A stretch of DNA of 64,000 nucleotides from contig CACYVC010000011.1 in assembly GCA_902777835.1 (NCBI GenBank), forward strand, positions 1 through 64,000. Reading direction: 5' to 3'. The translations under genes and the position numbers were made by a program. The notes beneath the pieces were generated by a model. That model worked only from the letters and a program-made list of their open reading frames with translations, was not told the origin of the DNA and searched no databases. The stretch's first letter is position 1. Each line of letters opens with the position of its first letter. This stretch comes from an uncultured Bacteroidales bacterium. Its GTDB lineage: Bacteria > Bacteroidota > Bacteroidia > Bacteroidales > Muribaculaceae. Of this stretch, positions 8,277 to 17,239 are shown one piece after another.

Positions 8277-9938
8277 ATGAAACCTATCATCTATCAGCTT
8301 TTTCCACGTCTTTTTACCAACACATGCGACAAGTGTGTGCCAAATGGCACAATTAAGCAAAATGGTGCTGGCAAGATGAATGACATCACCCTGCCAGTGC
8401 TCAAGAAACTAAAAGACCTTGGCGCAACCCACGTGTGGTACACAGGAGTAATACGTCATGCCACAAAGACTAAATATAAAGACATACCCGACTGCAATCC
8501 CTATATAGTGAAAGGCAATGCTGGCTCACCCTACGCCATCACCGACTACTACGATATCGACCCCGACATTGCAGTGAGAGTAAAGAACCGCATGAAGGAG
8601 TTTGAGCAACTGGTGAAACGCTCTCACGAAGCAGGCCTTAAGGTTATCATAGATTTTGTCCCTAACCACGTTGCCCGTCAGTATCACAGCATAGCCAAGC
8701 CTCAAGGCGTTGAGGAGCTAGGTGAAAGCGATAACAAAAACCTTGCTTTCTCACCTTCCAACAATTTCTACTACATGCCTGACCAACAGTTCGCTCCAGG
8801 CATTGATTTAGGACAAGGCGATGAATTTTACTACGAGAAACCTGCTATGGCAACTGGCAACGACTGCTTTCACCCCTATCCTAGTGCAAATGATTGGTAC
8901 GAGACAGTTAAGCTCAACTATGGCGTAGATTATGCCAATAGAGAGAAGCACTTCTCTCCTATTCCATCCACCTGGCAAAAAATGCTCAACATCCTGCTTT
9001 ATTGGTCAGCAAAAGGCATAGATGGATTTCGCTGCGACATGGCCCACATGGTGCCTGTGGAATTCTGGAACATGGTTATCCCACAAATCAAGGAAAAATA
9101 TCCACACATTATTTTTATTGCTGAGCTATACGACACAGCCATTTATCGTGATTACATCTTTAATGGGCACTTCGATTATCTCTATGACAAAGTGTCGCTT
9201 TACGACACACTTCGTGCTGTAACTTGCGGCTGCGCCAGCGCATCGGCAATCACTGGCTGTTGGCAGACAGTGGAGGGAATCGGAGACCATATGCTCAACT
9301 TCCTTGAGAATCATGACGAGCAACGCATTGCTTCGCAACAGTTTGCCGGAGACCCACTAAAAGCACTGCCAGCCCTAGTGGTCTCGGCAACTATCTCACG
9401 CGCACCATTTATGATTTACCAAGGACAGGAACTTGGCGAGCCAGCTCTCGAGGCCGAAGGGTTCAGCGGTCAAGACGGTCGCACCACAATCTTCGACTAT
9501 TGGAGCATACCTACACTGCGTCGATGGTATAATGATGGAAAATGCGACACAACAAAACTCTCAAAAAGCGAACGTGAACTACGAAGATTCTACAAGAGAA
9601 TTCTCAGGCTATGTAACAGCGAGAAAGCCATTGCTCAAGGGGGATTCTACGACTTGATGTATGTCAACTACAATTCCATGAACTACGACAAAGTTTATGC
9701 ATATTACCGTCATTATGGCAATAATCATCTGCTCATCATTGCCAATTTCGGAAATCAAGACGAAAGAATTAATCTTCACACCCCGCAGCACGCACTCGAC
9801 GCAATGCACTTAAATCCTGGCACATATCATGCCCGAGAATTGCTCTCTGGCACTGATATGACTCTCACCATTGACCCTGACATTCCCGACAACATAACCA
9901 TACCACAACACAATGCACTGATTATCAAACTAATGTAA
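8277..9938 (+). CDS. GH13 alpha-amylase family glycoside hydrolase
   Basis: 553 residues without a signal peptide, so probably cytoplasmic. The (beta/alpha)8 catalytic motifs are present: VIIDFVPNHVAR, GFRCDMAHM (nucleophile Asp254), FIAELYD (acid/base Glu283) and LENHDEQR (Asp347). A C-terminal beta domain follows. It acts on alpha-1,4-glucans or maltooligosaccharides; exact specificity cannot be read. Together with the phosphorylase and synthase at 18-22 kb it suggests intracellular storage-glucan turnover. It is separated from the patatin gene only by a heptad block. Confidence 0.88.
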   Translation: MKPIIYQLFPRLFTNTCDKCVPNGTIKQNGAGKMNDITLPVLKKLKDLGATHVWYTGVIRHATKTKYKDIPDCNPYIVKGNAGSPYAITDYYDIDPDIAVRVKNRMKEFEQLVKRSHEAGLKVIIDFVPNHVARQYHSIAKPQGVEELGESDNKNLAFSPSNNFYYMPDQQFAPGIDLGQGDEFYYEKPAMATGNDCFHPYPSANDWYETVKLNYGVDYANREKHFSPIPSTWQKMLNILLYWSAKGIDGFRCDMAHMVPVEFWNMVIPQIKEKYPHIIFIAELYDTAIYRDYIFNGHFDYLYDKVSLYDTLRAVTCGCASASAITGCWQTVEGIGDHMLNFLENHDEQRIASQQFAGDPLKALPALVVSATISRAPFMIYQGQELGEPALEAEGFSGQDGRTTIFDYWSIPTLRRWYNDGKCDTTKLSKSERELRRFYKRILRLCNSEKAIAQGGFYDLMYVNYNSMNYDKVYAYYRHYGNNHLLIIANFGNQDERINLHTPQHALDAMHLNPGTYHARELLSGTDMTLTIDPDIPDNITIPQHNALIIKLM

Positions 9939-9989
9939 TTTTGTTGAAAATATTTTATTCATAATATAGGAATAAACATTTTTATATTG

Positions 9990-9997
9990 TAATTTTG
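9990..9997 (+). promoter_or_regulatory. -7 promoter element for prs
   Basis: TAATTTTG matches TAnnTTTG, 26 bases upstream of the prs ATG. Confidence 0.6.
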
Positions 9998-10023
9998 CAC
10001 ATAGATTTAAGATCTTCGTTATT

Positions 10024-10968
10024 ATGAGCAAAAAACCATTCAAAATTTTTTCTGGCAGGTATTCCAGATATCTTGCCGATGAGATAGCTAAGAAACTTGG
10101 TATTGAAGTTGGTGAAATGTTGGTTAATGAGTTTGCCGACGGCGAGTTTCAAGTGTCATATGAGGAATCGGTGCGTGGCGACGAGATTTACCTCGTTCAA
10201 TCGATGTTTCCACCCACTGATAACCTAATGGAACTTCTGCTCATGATTGATGCTGCGAAACGAGCTTCAGCAAAATCAGTCACAGCTGTTATTCCTTACT
10301 TCGGTTGGGCACGTCAAGACCGCAAGGATCGTCCTCGTGTTTCTATAGCCGCTAAGGTGGTAGCAGGAATGCTCACAACTGCAGGTGTTGACAGCATCAT
10401 CACCATGGATCTTCACGCCGACCAGATTCAAGGTTTCTTCAACCTGCCACTTAATCACTTGTATGCTTCGTCGGTATTTGTGCCTTACATCAATAGTCTT
10501 AAGCTCAAAGACATGGTATTTGCATCACCTGATGTAGGAGGTGCAAAGCGTGTATTGGAGTACGCTAAGCACTATAAGGTTCCCATGGCATTGTGTCACA
10601 AGCAGCGTGCCCGAGCCAATGTGGTTGAGAAGATGACAATTATTGGCGATGTGAAAGACAAAAACGTAATTCTCGTTGACGACATGATTGACACCGCAGG
10701 AACAATATGCACTGCTGCCGATGTTATGATGAAAAATGGCGCCAAGTCGGTAAGGGCAATTGCTTCGCATGGCGTAATGAGCGACCCGGCCACAGAGCGC
10801 ATCAACAAAAGCAAGCTTGTGGAAGTCGTCATTTCCGACTCTATCAACTACGACACGAGCCGTAGCGAGAAGGTGAAGAGAGTTTCGGTTGCAGGCCTTA
10901 TCGCCGAGACCATACAGCGCATTAATGACCACGAGTCAATCAGCTCGCAGTATATTATTAATCATTAA
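10024..10968 (+). CDS. prs: Ribose-phosphate pyrophosphokinase
   Basis: 314 residues, normal length for class I PRPP synthase. It makes PRPP from ribose-5-phosphate and ATP for nucleotide, His and Trp synthesis. Visible motifs are FSGRYSRYLADEIA at the N-terminus, YFGWARQDRKDRPR near residue 97 (ATP/flexible region), the metal site MDLHADQIQGFF, and the PRPP-binding loop VDDMIDTAGT near residue 220. Single gene with its own promoter, ending 7 bases from the convergent CBM9-like gene. Confidence 0.96.
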   Translation: MSKKPFKIFSGRYSRYLADEIAKKLGIEVGEMLVNEFADGEFQVSYEESVRGDEIYLVQSMFPPTDNLMELLLMIDAAKRASAKSVTAVIPYFGWARQDRKDRPRVSIAAKVVAGMLTTAGVDSIITMDLHADQIQGFFNLPLNHLYASSVFVPYINSLKLKDMVFASPDVGGAKRVLEYAKHYKVPMALCHKQRARANVVEKMTIIGDVKDKNVILVDDMIDTAGTICTAADVMMKNGAKSVRAIASHGVMSDPATERINKSKLVEVVISDSINYDTSRSEKVKRVSVAGLIAETIQRINDHESISSQYIINH

Positions 10969-10975
10969 GAGAGAA

Positions 10976-11722
10976 CTACTTTCCAAATAATTTACGTAGC
11001 AATTTCTTCAGCCCTTTGGGTTGAAGATTTTGCTTTATAGCCTGTTCTTCAACTTCGGGCTCAGGTTTGCGAAACCACAGCTTGCCAAAACAGTCAGGGC
11101 GGTGAAAATCGGGGCGGTCGCTGTCAATGGCACTCCATGACAAATAATGAGGGTGAGCTATCTTGCTTCCGCATTTATAGAAATTGCCCATCACATAATC
11201 GGGCAGATTATCGCTATCCAGGCCAACAAGCTGCAATGGTATAGAGATCACAATATCCCAGCAGAAGGTGCCGTCTTGTTCCTCTATCGCCTCACTGCCG
11301 CACGACGAGTAACGACCTATCGATTTCAACTCATCGGCTGTCAGCCGCGTGGGATTAGCACGCTCAAGACGATGACTAGCATTAAGAGCACCTATGCAGT
11401 TTAACTCAAAATTCCAATATTCCTCTTTGCCTGGCACTTGTAAGAAGAACTCAACACAACTGTCTTGAGCAACTGGGCTGAGGTCGGTTGTGTTCACAGC
11501 GCGCAAGTCTTTGCTTATCACAGTATAAAAAACATAAAGCCGTGTCAAGGACACAGCCACAACAAACGAGCAAAAGGGTTTATAAGGATATAGGTCTTGC
11601 CAATTAACTTGATCTATCACAGAATGTTCTACATTTGCATCAAGATATTGTGAGACTTGTGGCAACGGCATTCTATCCAGCTCAGGAAGCCTCATGACAA
11701 GCAACTCCTTACCACTCATCAT
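10976..11722 (-). CDS. CBM9-like carbohydrate-binding domain protein
   Basis: 248 residues. It resembles the Bacteroidota family annotated as carbohydrate-binding family 9-like: an N-terminal VEHSVIDQVNWQDLYPYKP, a FVVAVSLTRLYVFYTV strand, DSCVEFFLQ, YWNFELNCIGAL, and a C-terminal Trp/Pro-rich HPHYLSWSAIDSDRPDFHRPDCFG. No signal peptide is seen, so a cytoplasmic or unconventional role is likely. The ATG at 11722 overlaps the LysE stop codon (TGATG), so the pair is probably translationally coupled; a second ATG follows immediately. A positively charged tail ends the protein. Confidence 0.68.
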   Translation of the reverse strand: MMSGKELLVMRLPELDRMPLPQVSQYLDANVEHSVIDQVNWQDLYPYKPFCSFVVAVSLTRLYVFYTVISKDLRAVNTTDLSPVAQDSCVEFFLQVPGKEEYWNFELNCIGALNASHRLERANPTRLTADELKSIGRYSSCGSEAIEEQDGTFCWDIVISIPLQLVGLDSDNLPDYVMGNFYKCGSKIAHPHYLSWSAIDSDRPDFHRPDCFGKLWFRKPEPEVEEQAIKQNLQPKGLKKLLRKLFGK

Positions 11723-12393
11723 CAAATTACGTGAAAGTACAACAATAGACCTTGCACAAGACCATAGATGCCAACAATCAAAATGATACCACCCATTATC
11801 TTGTTTATCAACCACATACTTCTAATATTAAACTTTGAGCGAAGCTTGTCAACAATATAGGTGATTCCAAACCACCACAATAAGGCGCCAGCTACAATAA
11901 ATATATAGCCTAAGATTATGAAGATGAATTTATAATTATCAATTTTGGGATCAAGTTCAAATCCTGAGGGAAAAGCAAATCGTGCAAACAAAGGGAATAT
12001 CAAGAAGATAATCAATGGGTTGGACAGTGTAAACACAAAGCCAGTAACAGCATCGTGAGTGAAGCTCACCTTCTTGGAATCCTCATGCTTAATGCCACTT
12101 ACAGGGCTACGTAATATCATGAAGATACCAAATATGATCAAGAATATGCTGCCGCCTATCTGGAACAGCTCCTGATTACCAGCAATGAAATCGGTCACAA
12201 AGGCCAGACCAAGCCCAGCAAGAAGTGAATAGAACAAATCAGAGATAGCAGCACCAACACCGGTATATAGACCGCTCATGCGGCCTTTTTCCATAGTGCG
12301 CTGTATCACCAAAATGCCTATTGGTCCCATAGGTGCTGATAGGATTATACCAACCAAAAAGCACCCTATTAATATAGATATTATCGCAGCCAT
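11722..12393 (-). CDS. LysE/RhtB family exporter
   Basis: 223-residue inner-membrane protein with about six hydrophobic helices. The N-terminus GIILSAPMGPIGILVIQRTMEKGRMSG with the conserved GP motif and the following GVGAAISDLFYS are typical of LysE-type amino-acid exporters. Substrate is not identifiable. A promoter lies just upstream, and the CBM9-like gene overlaps its stop codon. The long charged loop before the last helices is unremarkable. Confidence 0.85.
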   Translation of the reverse strand: MAAIISILIGCFLVGIILSAPMGPIGILVIQRTMEKGRMSGLYTGVGAAISDLFYSLLAGLGLAFVTDFIAGNQELFQIGGSIFLIIFGIFMILRSPVSGIKHEDSKKVSFTHDAVTGFVFTLSNPLIIFLIFPLFARFAFPSGFELDPKIDNYKFIFIILGYIFIVAGALLWWFGITYIVDKLRSKFNIRSMWLINKIMGGIILIVGIYGLVQGLLLYFHVI

Positions 12394-12409
12394 TTTTTGA
12401 AAACAGCTA

Positions 12410-12417
12410 CAAAGTTA
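12410..12417 (-). promoter_or_regulatory. Promoter for the LysE/CBM9-like pair
   Basis: CAAAGTTA on the plus strand is TAACTTTG on the minus strand, 17 bases upstream of the LysE start codon. Confidence 0.6.
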
Positions 12418-12439
12418 CGAATAATACTGATATTTTAAG

Positions 12440-12499
12440 TAATTTTGACCAAAAAAATCGTCTTTCATTTCCTCTTTTGGCCAAAATACACTAATTTTG
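12440..12499 (+). promoter_or_regulatory. Two candidate promoters with a central palindrome
   Basis: TAATTTTGAC occurs twice, at 12440-12449 and 12492-12501, each followed by an A-run. Between them is a perfect 12-base palindrome TTTTGGCCAAAA (12475-12486). Either -7 element could serve the gene at 12520; the palindrome could be an operator. Function is inferred only from position. Confidence 0.45.
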
Positions 12500-12519
12500 A
12501 CGAAAAATTACGGCATTAT

Positions 12520-13641
12520 ATGAAAAAGTACGTCCTTCTCAAGCTCATGATTCTGGTGACTCTTTTGCAAACACATGCCTTCACCATATACAACACAAGA
12601 TACAATAATTTCGAGAGCATTAACTATAATAAGCCAGCAACCATTGCGGGCGATTTCTTGCAACTTAACAATAAGAATACAAACAATATAATTGTAACCG
12701 ACTCAACACAAATTGAAGCTTTCACTAGTTATAAATATTACATTAAATTTGCCAACCTTCATAATAAGGAAGGCAAAACCTACAAAGTCACCAACCCACA
12801 AGGAAAGTCAAAGTCGATATCAGCTACTGAGTGTGGACTTGTTTTCAATCACACCTCTCAGGGGTGCTGGCGAGTTGCTGTCAGTTGCTCCAACTCCAAC
12901 CTTTACAACGAAAGTGTAGATAACCGCACCATGACCATCAAACTCATCAACGACTATGGCAGCAGCACTATCGCCAAGCAAGTGACTCTAGATAGTGGCG
13001 TTGACCTCGACGATGGATATAACTACCTAGGAGTGACTGTTGAAGACAACATCATCTCTGTAAGAATCGGGAAAAACCAACTAAAAGAAGTGCTTTCCTA
13101 TCAACTCAAAGAAAACGATTTAAAGGCCACTACTGGTATACCCTATGTGAAGGCAGGGTATTTTGTGGGACCAGGCGCAATGATTTCTATAGAGAGAGCC
13201 GTCCTATCCATCAACGATCAGCATCAATCGCACATCGCAAATCTTGAGACTCAATGGACCCATGAGGCTCTTGACCGTCATTTTGCTGTTTCCAAGAACC
13301 CTTACGAAGGCTACTGGACCTATCTCGATCGAGACATGGAAGACCAATGGCTGAAACTTGGAGGACGATACACTATTGCTCTAGTAGAGACCGATAGTGG
13401 CTATGACGTGATATATGTAGATGGCGCTCAAGTCAAAAAGTCGTTATGGCACGCCGGCATGAAAAAAGCCGAGATGACAAAGACCATCTTCACCGACAAC
13501 TTTACGGGCAAGTGGTTTGACGCCACCTTAGAACCTATCACAGATGACGTATTCGTAACCTTTGAGAGTGGAGTTATTTTAAACTTCAAATTCCCCGTCT
13601 ATAAAAGCCAAATCAGGTTTTCTAAAGTCTTAAACGAGTGA
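12520..13641 (+). CDS. Exported protein of unknown function
   Basis: 373 residues from the ATG at 12520, which begins a signal peptide (MKKYVLLKLMILVTLLQTHAF). A longer version starting at the TTG at 12445 would run through the promoter region and is rejected. The mature protein looks beta-rich (residues 40-240, with repeated short hydrophobic strands such as NIISVRIGKNQL), perhaps a laminin-G/concanavalin-like fold. The C-terminal 120 residues are a separate domain (GYWTYLDRDMEDQWLKLGG). I do not recognise the family. Confidence 0.68.
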   Translation: MKKYVLLKLMILVTLLQTHAFTIYNTRYNNFESINYNKPATIAGDFLQLNNKNTNNIIVTDSTQIEAFTSYKYYIKFANLHNKEGKTYKVTNPQGKSKSISATECGLVFNHTSQGCWRVAVSCSNSNLYNESVDNRTMTIKLINDYGSSTIAKQVTLDSGVDLDDGYNYLGVTVEDNIISVRIGKNQLKEVLSYQLKENDLKATTGIPYVKAGYFVGPGAMISIERAVLSINDQHQSHIANLETQWTHEALDRHFAVSKNPYEGYWTYLDRDMEDQWLKLGGRYTIALVETDSGYDVIYVDGAQVKKSLWHAGMKKAEMTKTIFTDNFTGKWFDATLEPITDDVFVTFESGVILNFKFPVYKSQIRFSKVLNE

Positions 13642-13721
13642 TTTCGGGCAAAAACAAAAGAAAAAACTCAAATTCTCCTTTTTTTTACTGATTTTTGATG
13701 CTTTATTTCATTTTATATTTT

Positions 13722-13729
13722 TATCTTTG
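13722..13729 (+). promoter_or_regulatory. -7 promoter element for the dCMP deaminase gene
   Basis: TATCTTTG, 75 bases upstream of the start codon. The leader contains a small hairpin AGGTG/CACCT (13747-13751 with 13760-13764). Confidence 0.5.
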
Positions 13730-13804
13730 TCCTTTAATTTAGGCAAAGGTGAATTATTACACCTGTATCAATAACTTTAATGCTTAAAAATAGTTTTCTC
13801 GTCA

Positions 13805-14221
13805 ATGGACAAGCAAGAAATTCTTGATTCACGATATCTAAGAATGGCACAAATTTGGGCCGAAAACTCCTACTGCAAGAGGCGCCAAGTGGGAGCTATC
13901 ATCGTCAAGGATAAAATGATAATCTCCGACGGCTATAATGGCACACCAGTGGGATTTGAGAATGTGTGCGAGGATGAAAATGACCACACAAAGCCTTATG
14001 TGCTACATGCTGAGGCCAACGCCATCACAAAGGTGGCTCAGAGCAACAACAGCAGCAATGGCGCAACACTCTATGTCACATCATCGCCATGCATTGAGTG
14101 CGCCAAGCTCATCATTCAGGCAGGCATCAAGCGAGTGGTCTTCGGCGAGATATACCGCCTCACCGACGGCATAGACCTACTAAAAAGAGCAGGCATCGAT
14201 TGTGTCCAAATTGAGATGTGA
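13805..14221 (+). CDS. Deoxycytidylate (dCMP) deaminase family protein
   Basis: 138-residue zinc deaminase. The zinc and proton-transfer residues are present: HAE (His68, Glu70) and PCIEC (Cys96, Cys99). The RRQVGAIIVKD and GYNGTP segments are typical of dCMP deaminases, which make dUMP for thymidylate synthesis. It precedes the C-terminal protease gene by 54 bases, and the two may be co-transcribed. Confidence 0.88.
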   Translation: MDKQEILDSRYLRMAQIWAENSYCKRRQVGAIIVKDKMIISDGYNGTPVGFENVCEDENDHTKPYVLHAEANAITKVAQSNNSSNGATLYVTSSPCIECAKLIIQAGIKRVVFGEIYRLTDGIDLLKRAGIDCVQIEM

Positions 14222-14275
14222 CAATATTTACATTCAACATTTTTTCATTTATTGCGTTTGCAACTCTTGTAGATA

Positions 14276-15904
14276 ATGAATCAGAAACGTGACTATAGTG
14301 CCTGGATGCCTCTAGCAATTGCCCTCTCGGTGATTGTGGGAATATTTGTGGGTTTTTTCATGCCCAATCCATTTGCCAGGTTTAATTCTGATGAAAACCG
14401 CAAGCTCAACACTATCCTCACGCTCATCAAAGAGAATTATGTTGACGATAGCATCAACACCAACGACCTTGTGGAAAACGCCATTCCCGCTATTCTCGCC
14501 AGTCTTGATCCTCACAGCTCTTATCTCCCTGCTAAGGAACTAATAGCTGCACAAGAAGAACTTGAAGGCAAATTCTCGGGAATCGGAGTGCAGTTCCAAT
14601 TGTCGAATGACACGATTGTTATCATCGAAGTGATACCAGGTGGACCATCCGACCGAGCTGGGCTAATTGCTGGAGACCGCATTGTGTCTATTGAGGGAGA
14701 ACCATGCACTGGGAATACAACCGATGTCAACAAAGTGAAGGAAAAACTTCGTGGCACAAGAGGGTCAAAAGTTACTATTGGCGTTATGCGTGAGGGCAAC
14801 AAATCTCCATTGTCTTTCACCATCACTCGTGGTGACGTACCTATCAATTCAGTTGATGCGTTCTATATGTATGACAAGACAACTGGATATGTCAAAGTAA
14901 CTCAATTCGGCCGAAACACATACAATGAATTTATCAGAGCCCTACAGTCTTTGAAGAACCAAGGTGCCAAACGGTTCATGATTGACCTCCGTGAAAACGG
15001 CGGTGGATACCTTGAGATGGCAATTTTGATGGCAAATGAGTTCCTGCCTAACGACCGACTGATAGTTAGCACCAAAGGTCGTTACCGTCGTGATGACGCT
15101 AACGCTTATAGCGATGGACGTGGACAGTTCCAAGACGAAGAATTGGTAGTGCTTATCGATGAGTTTTCGGCAAGTGCCAGTGAGATATTTGCTGGAGCGA
15201 TACAAGACAATGACCGTGGACTTATAGTAGGCCGACGCTCATTCGGCAAAGGTCTTGTTCAGAAGCAGATAGACCTTTTCGACAAGAGTGCCTTGCGACT
15301 AACTATCGCCAGATACTACACTCCATCGGGACGATGCATACAAAAGCCATACAAGAACGGTGAGATTGTCTATGAAAATGATATCTTCGACCGCTATAGC
15401 AATGGCGAAATCTATAGCAAAGACAGCATAAAGATTGACAAGTCCAAAATTTTCCACACCACCACTGGCCGTAAGGTGTATGGCGGTGGCGGTATAATTC
15501 CCGACCTCTTTGTGCCTGCCGACACTACAGGTGCATCACCCTACTATAGTGAAGTTGCCAACAAAGGACTTATTCAAGAATATGCCTTGGCCTATGTCAC
15601 CTCTCATAGAGCCGCTCTAAAAAAGATGAAAGACTACAAAGAGCTCTTGAGAAACCTCCCTGCCAGCGACCAAATCATCAACGACTTCGTGAAATTTGCC
15701 GCCAACAAAGGCGTGCCGGCAAGATGGCAATACATCCATCAGTCTCAAGACATTATTACTAGCTTGATTAAGGCATTTATATCCCGCGACATCTTTGGAC
15801 AGAACGCATTCTACCCAATCTTCAATCGCATCGATACCACCATAGATGCTGCCATTAAAGCCCTCAACAAACACCAAGCAGCGTTCCCGATAAAAGACAT
15901 TTGA
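14276..15904 (+). CDS. C-terminal processing protease (S41 family)
   Basis: 542 residues. An N-terminal membrane anchor or signal helix (residues 10-30, LAIALSVIVGIFVGFFM) is followed by a PDZ domain (about 90-180, GIGVQFQL to GDRIVSIEGEP) and the S41 catalytic domain. The catalytic Ser lies in DEFSASASEIFAGA and the Lys in RRSFGKGLVQ. The C-terminal about 130 residues are a helical extension common in Bacteroidota members. It acts in the periplasm on protein C-termini. The stop codon is the first unit of a heptad block. Confidence 0.92.
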   Translation: MNQKRDYSAWMPLAIALSVIVGIFVGFFMPNPFARFNSDENRKLNTILTLIKENYVDDSINTNDLVENAIPAILASLDPHSSYLPAKELIAAQEELEGKFSGIGVQFQLSNDTIVIIEVIPGGPSDRAGLIAGDRIVSIEGEPCTGNTTDVNKVKEKLRGTRGSKVTIGVMREGNKSPLSFTITRGDVPINSVDAFYMYDKTTGYVKVTQFGRNTYNEFIRALQSLKNQGAKRFMIDLRENGGGYLEMAILMANEFLPNDRLIVSTKGRYRRDDANAYSDGRGQFQDEELVVLIDEFSASASEIFAGAIQDNDRGLIVGRRSFGKGLVQKQIDLFDKSALRLTIARYYTPSGRCIQKPYKNGEIVYENDIFDRYSNGEIYSKDSIKIDKSKIFHTTTGRKVYGGGGIIPDLFVPADTTGASPYYSEVANKGLIQEYALAYVTSHRAALKKMKDYKELLRNLPASDQIINDFVKFAANKGVPARWQYIHQSQDIITSLIKAFISRDIFGQNAFYPIFNRIDTTIDAAIKALNKHQAAFPIKDI

Positions 15905-16005
15905 AGAGTTAGGAAGTGAGAGTTGAGAGGTAAGAGTTTGAGAACTCTATATATTCCACTTTACACCTCTTAATAAACTATAAACGAAAACTATATACGG
16001 CTCCA
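15902..16005 (+). repeat. Heptad block between protease and 5-FCL genes
   Basis: 7-mers in one register from the stop codon to the next start: TGAAGAG, TTAGGAA, GTGAGAG, TTGAGAG, GTAAGAG, TTTGAGA, ACTCTAT, ATATTCC, ACTTTAC, ACCTCTT, AATAAAC, TATAAAC, GAAAACT, ATATACG, GCTCCA. The order GAGAG-type, TTCCAC-type, ATAAAC-type is the same as at 7.4 and 8.2 kb. Confidence 0.7.
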
Positions 16006-16587
16006 ATGACCAAAAAAGAACTTAGGAAGACTATTAAAGCCGAAGTAGCACAACTATCTATCGAGGAGAAAACCCTTGAGGCAAACTGTGTTTTTAGCCA
16101 TATCGAGAACAGCGACCTTTTCAAAAGATGCAAGAACATCATGCTCTTCGCCTCGCTGCCCGATGAGATTCCAACCCACGCTATTATTGAGAGGTGGGCA
16201 AAACTAAAAAACATCTTTCTACCACGAGTGAACGGCGATGATCTAGAAATCATCAAGTTCAGACCTGGCATGCTCCACAAAGGCAGCTACGATATTATGG
16301 AGCCAGAGGGGACCGATACTGTATCACCCGAAATCCTCGACCTTATTATTGTACCTGGTGTCGCATTCGACCGTAAAGGCAACCGCCTAGGGCGTGGCAA
16401 GGGTTTCTACGACCGATTCCTGTCGCAAACCCATGCCGCAACAATTGCTGTGTGCTTCGACTGTCAACTTGTGGAGCAAATCCCAACTGAGCCTCACGAT
16501 CTGCCAGCACAATTTGTTGTGACAAAATCATTTAAAACACTACCCCTAAACCATGACTCTAATAAACAAAGACTCCAAACTCAGTGA
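16006..16587 (+). CDS. 5-formyltetrahydrofolate cyclo-ligase
   Basis: 193 residues. It converts 5-formyl-THF to 5,10-methenyl-THF using ATP. The family signature GNRLGRGKGFYDRFL near residues 125-139 (phosphate-binding loop) and the LIIVPGVAFDRKG strand before it are present. The N-terminus MTKKELRKTIKAEVAQL is usual. Its last 35 bases overlap the start of the hemerythrin-like gene. Confidence 0.9.
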   Translation: MTKKELRKTIKAEVAQLSIEEKTLEANCVFSHIENSDLFKRCKNIMLFASLPDEIPTHAIIERWAKLKNIFLPRVNGDDLEIIKFRPGMLHKGSYDIMEPEGTDTVSPEILDLIIVPGVAFDRKGNRLGRGKGFYDRFLSQTHAATIAVCFDCQLVEQIPTEPHDLPAQFVVTKSFKTLPLNHDSNKQRLQTQ

Positions 16588-17239
16588 GATTATTATTCAT
16601 GATCCGTCAACAATAACAGTCCTTGACAGATTTGGCATCGCACTAGGTGTGGGCGATGCGCGAATCAGCGACGCATGCCAAGAGCATGACATCGATGTGA
16701 ATTTCTTCACAACCATCCTCAACACCTACATCAACGAGAGCTACTTCCCCCAAGCTGCCCTACTAGCCTTCAGCACATCGAAGATTATCGACTATCTAGA
16801 AAAAACTTATGAGTATTACGAGCGAAACGTCATTCCAAACATCGAGCGCCATTTCGCGTTCCTCATCAGCAAGACGCCTTCTAAAAACAGCAACCTAGTC
16901 CTTATGCGTCAGTTCTTTGATGAAGTGAAGACAGAACTATTGCAACGCATTGATGACGACCGCAATAATTGGTTCCCTGGTATTGCTCTCAACGAGATGA
17001 AAGCTATAGGCAAGATGCCTAATCCCGTGAAAGACTGTGAAGACTTCAACGACCCAATCGAGGAGAAAATCGACGACCTCATCAACATGCTCGTCATGCA
17101 CCTAAAGGGCGACTACGATCACAACCTCGGTTATGCAGTCGTCACCGCAATATTCTCACTTAAGAAGGACATCAAGCAGAATAACCGCATCCGCAACCGC
17201 ATCCTCACGCCTATTTCACAAGCACTTAGCAACAAATAA
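16553..17239 (+). CDS. Hemerythrin-like protein with ScdA-type N-terminal domain
   Basis: 228 residues. The N-terminal 60 residues (LSEIIIHDPSTITVLDRFGIALGVGDARISDACQ in two parts) resemble the ScdA/DUF542 domain of iron-sulfur repair proteins but lack its CC pair. The following helical domain carries His residues placed as in hemerythrins (ERHFAFL; MHLKGDYDHNLGYAV). This suggests a di-iron or stress-sensing role, by inference. It overlaps the 5-FCL gene by 35 bases and its TAA overlaps the ATG of the LuxR-type gene (TAATG). The two probably form one regulatory unit. Confidence 0.62.
   Translation: MTLINKDSKLSEIIIHDPSTITVLDRFGIALGVGDARISDACQEHDIDVNFFTTILNTYINESYFPQAALLAFSTSKIIDYLEKTYEYYERNVIPNIERHFAFLISKTPSKNSNLVLMRQFFDEVKTELLQRIDDDRNNWFPGIALNEMKAIGKMPNPVKDCEDFNDPIEEKIDDLINMLVMHLKGDYDHNLGYAVVTAIFSLKKDIKQNNRIRNRILTPISQALSNK

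Noticed and set aside
8277..9938. Sus-type polysaccharide utilisation locus around the GH13 gene
   Set aside because: No SusC/SusD pair is present and the enzyme lacks a signal peptide.
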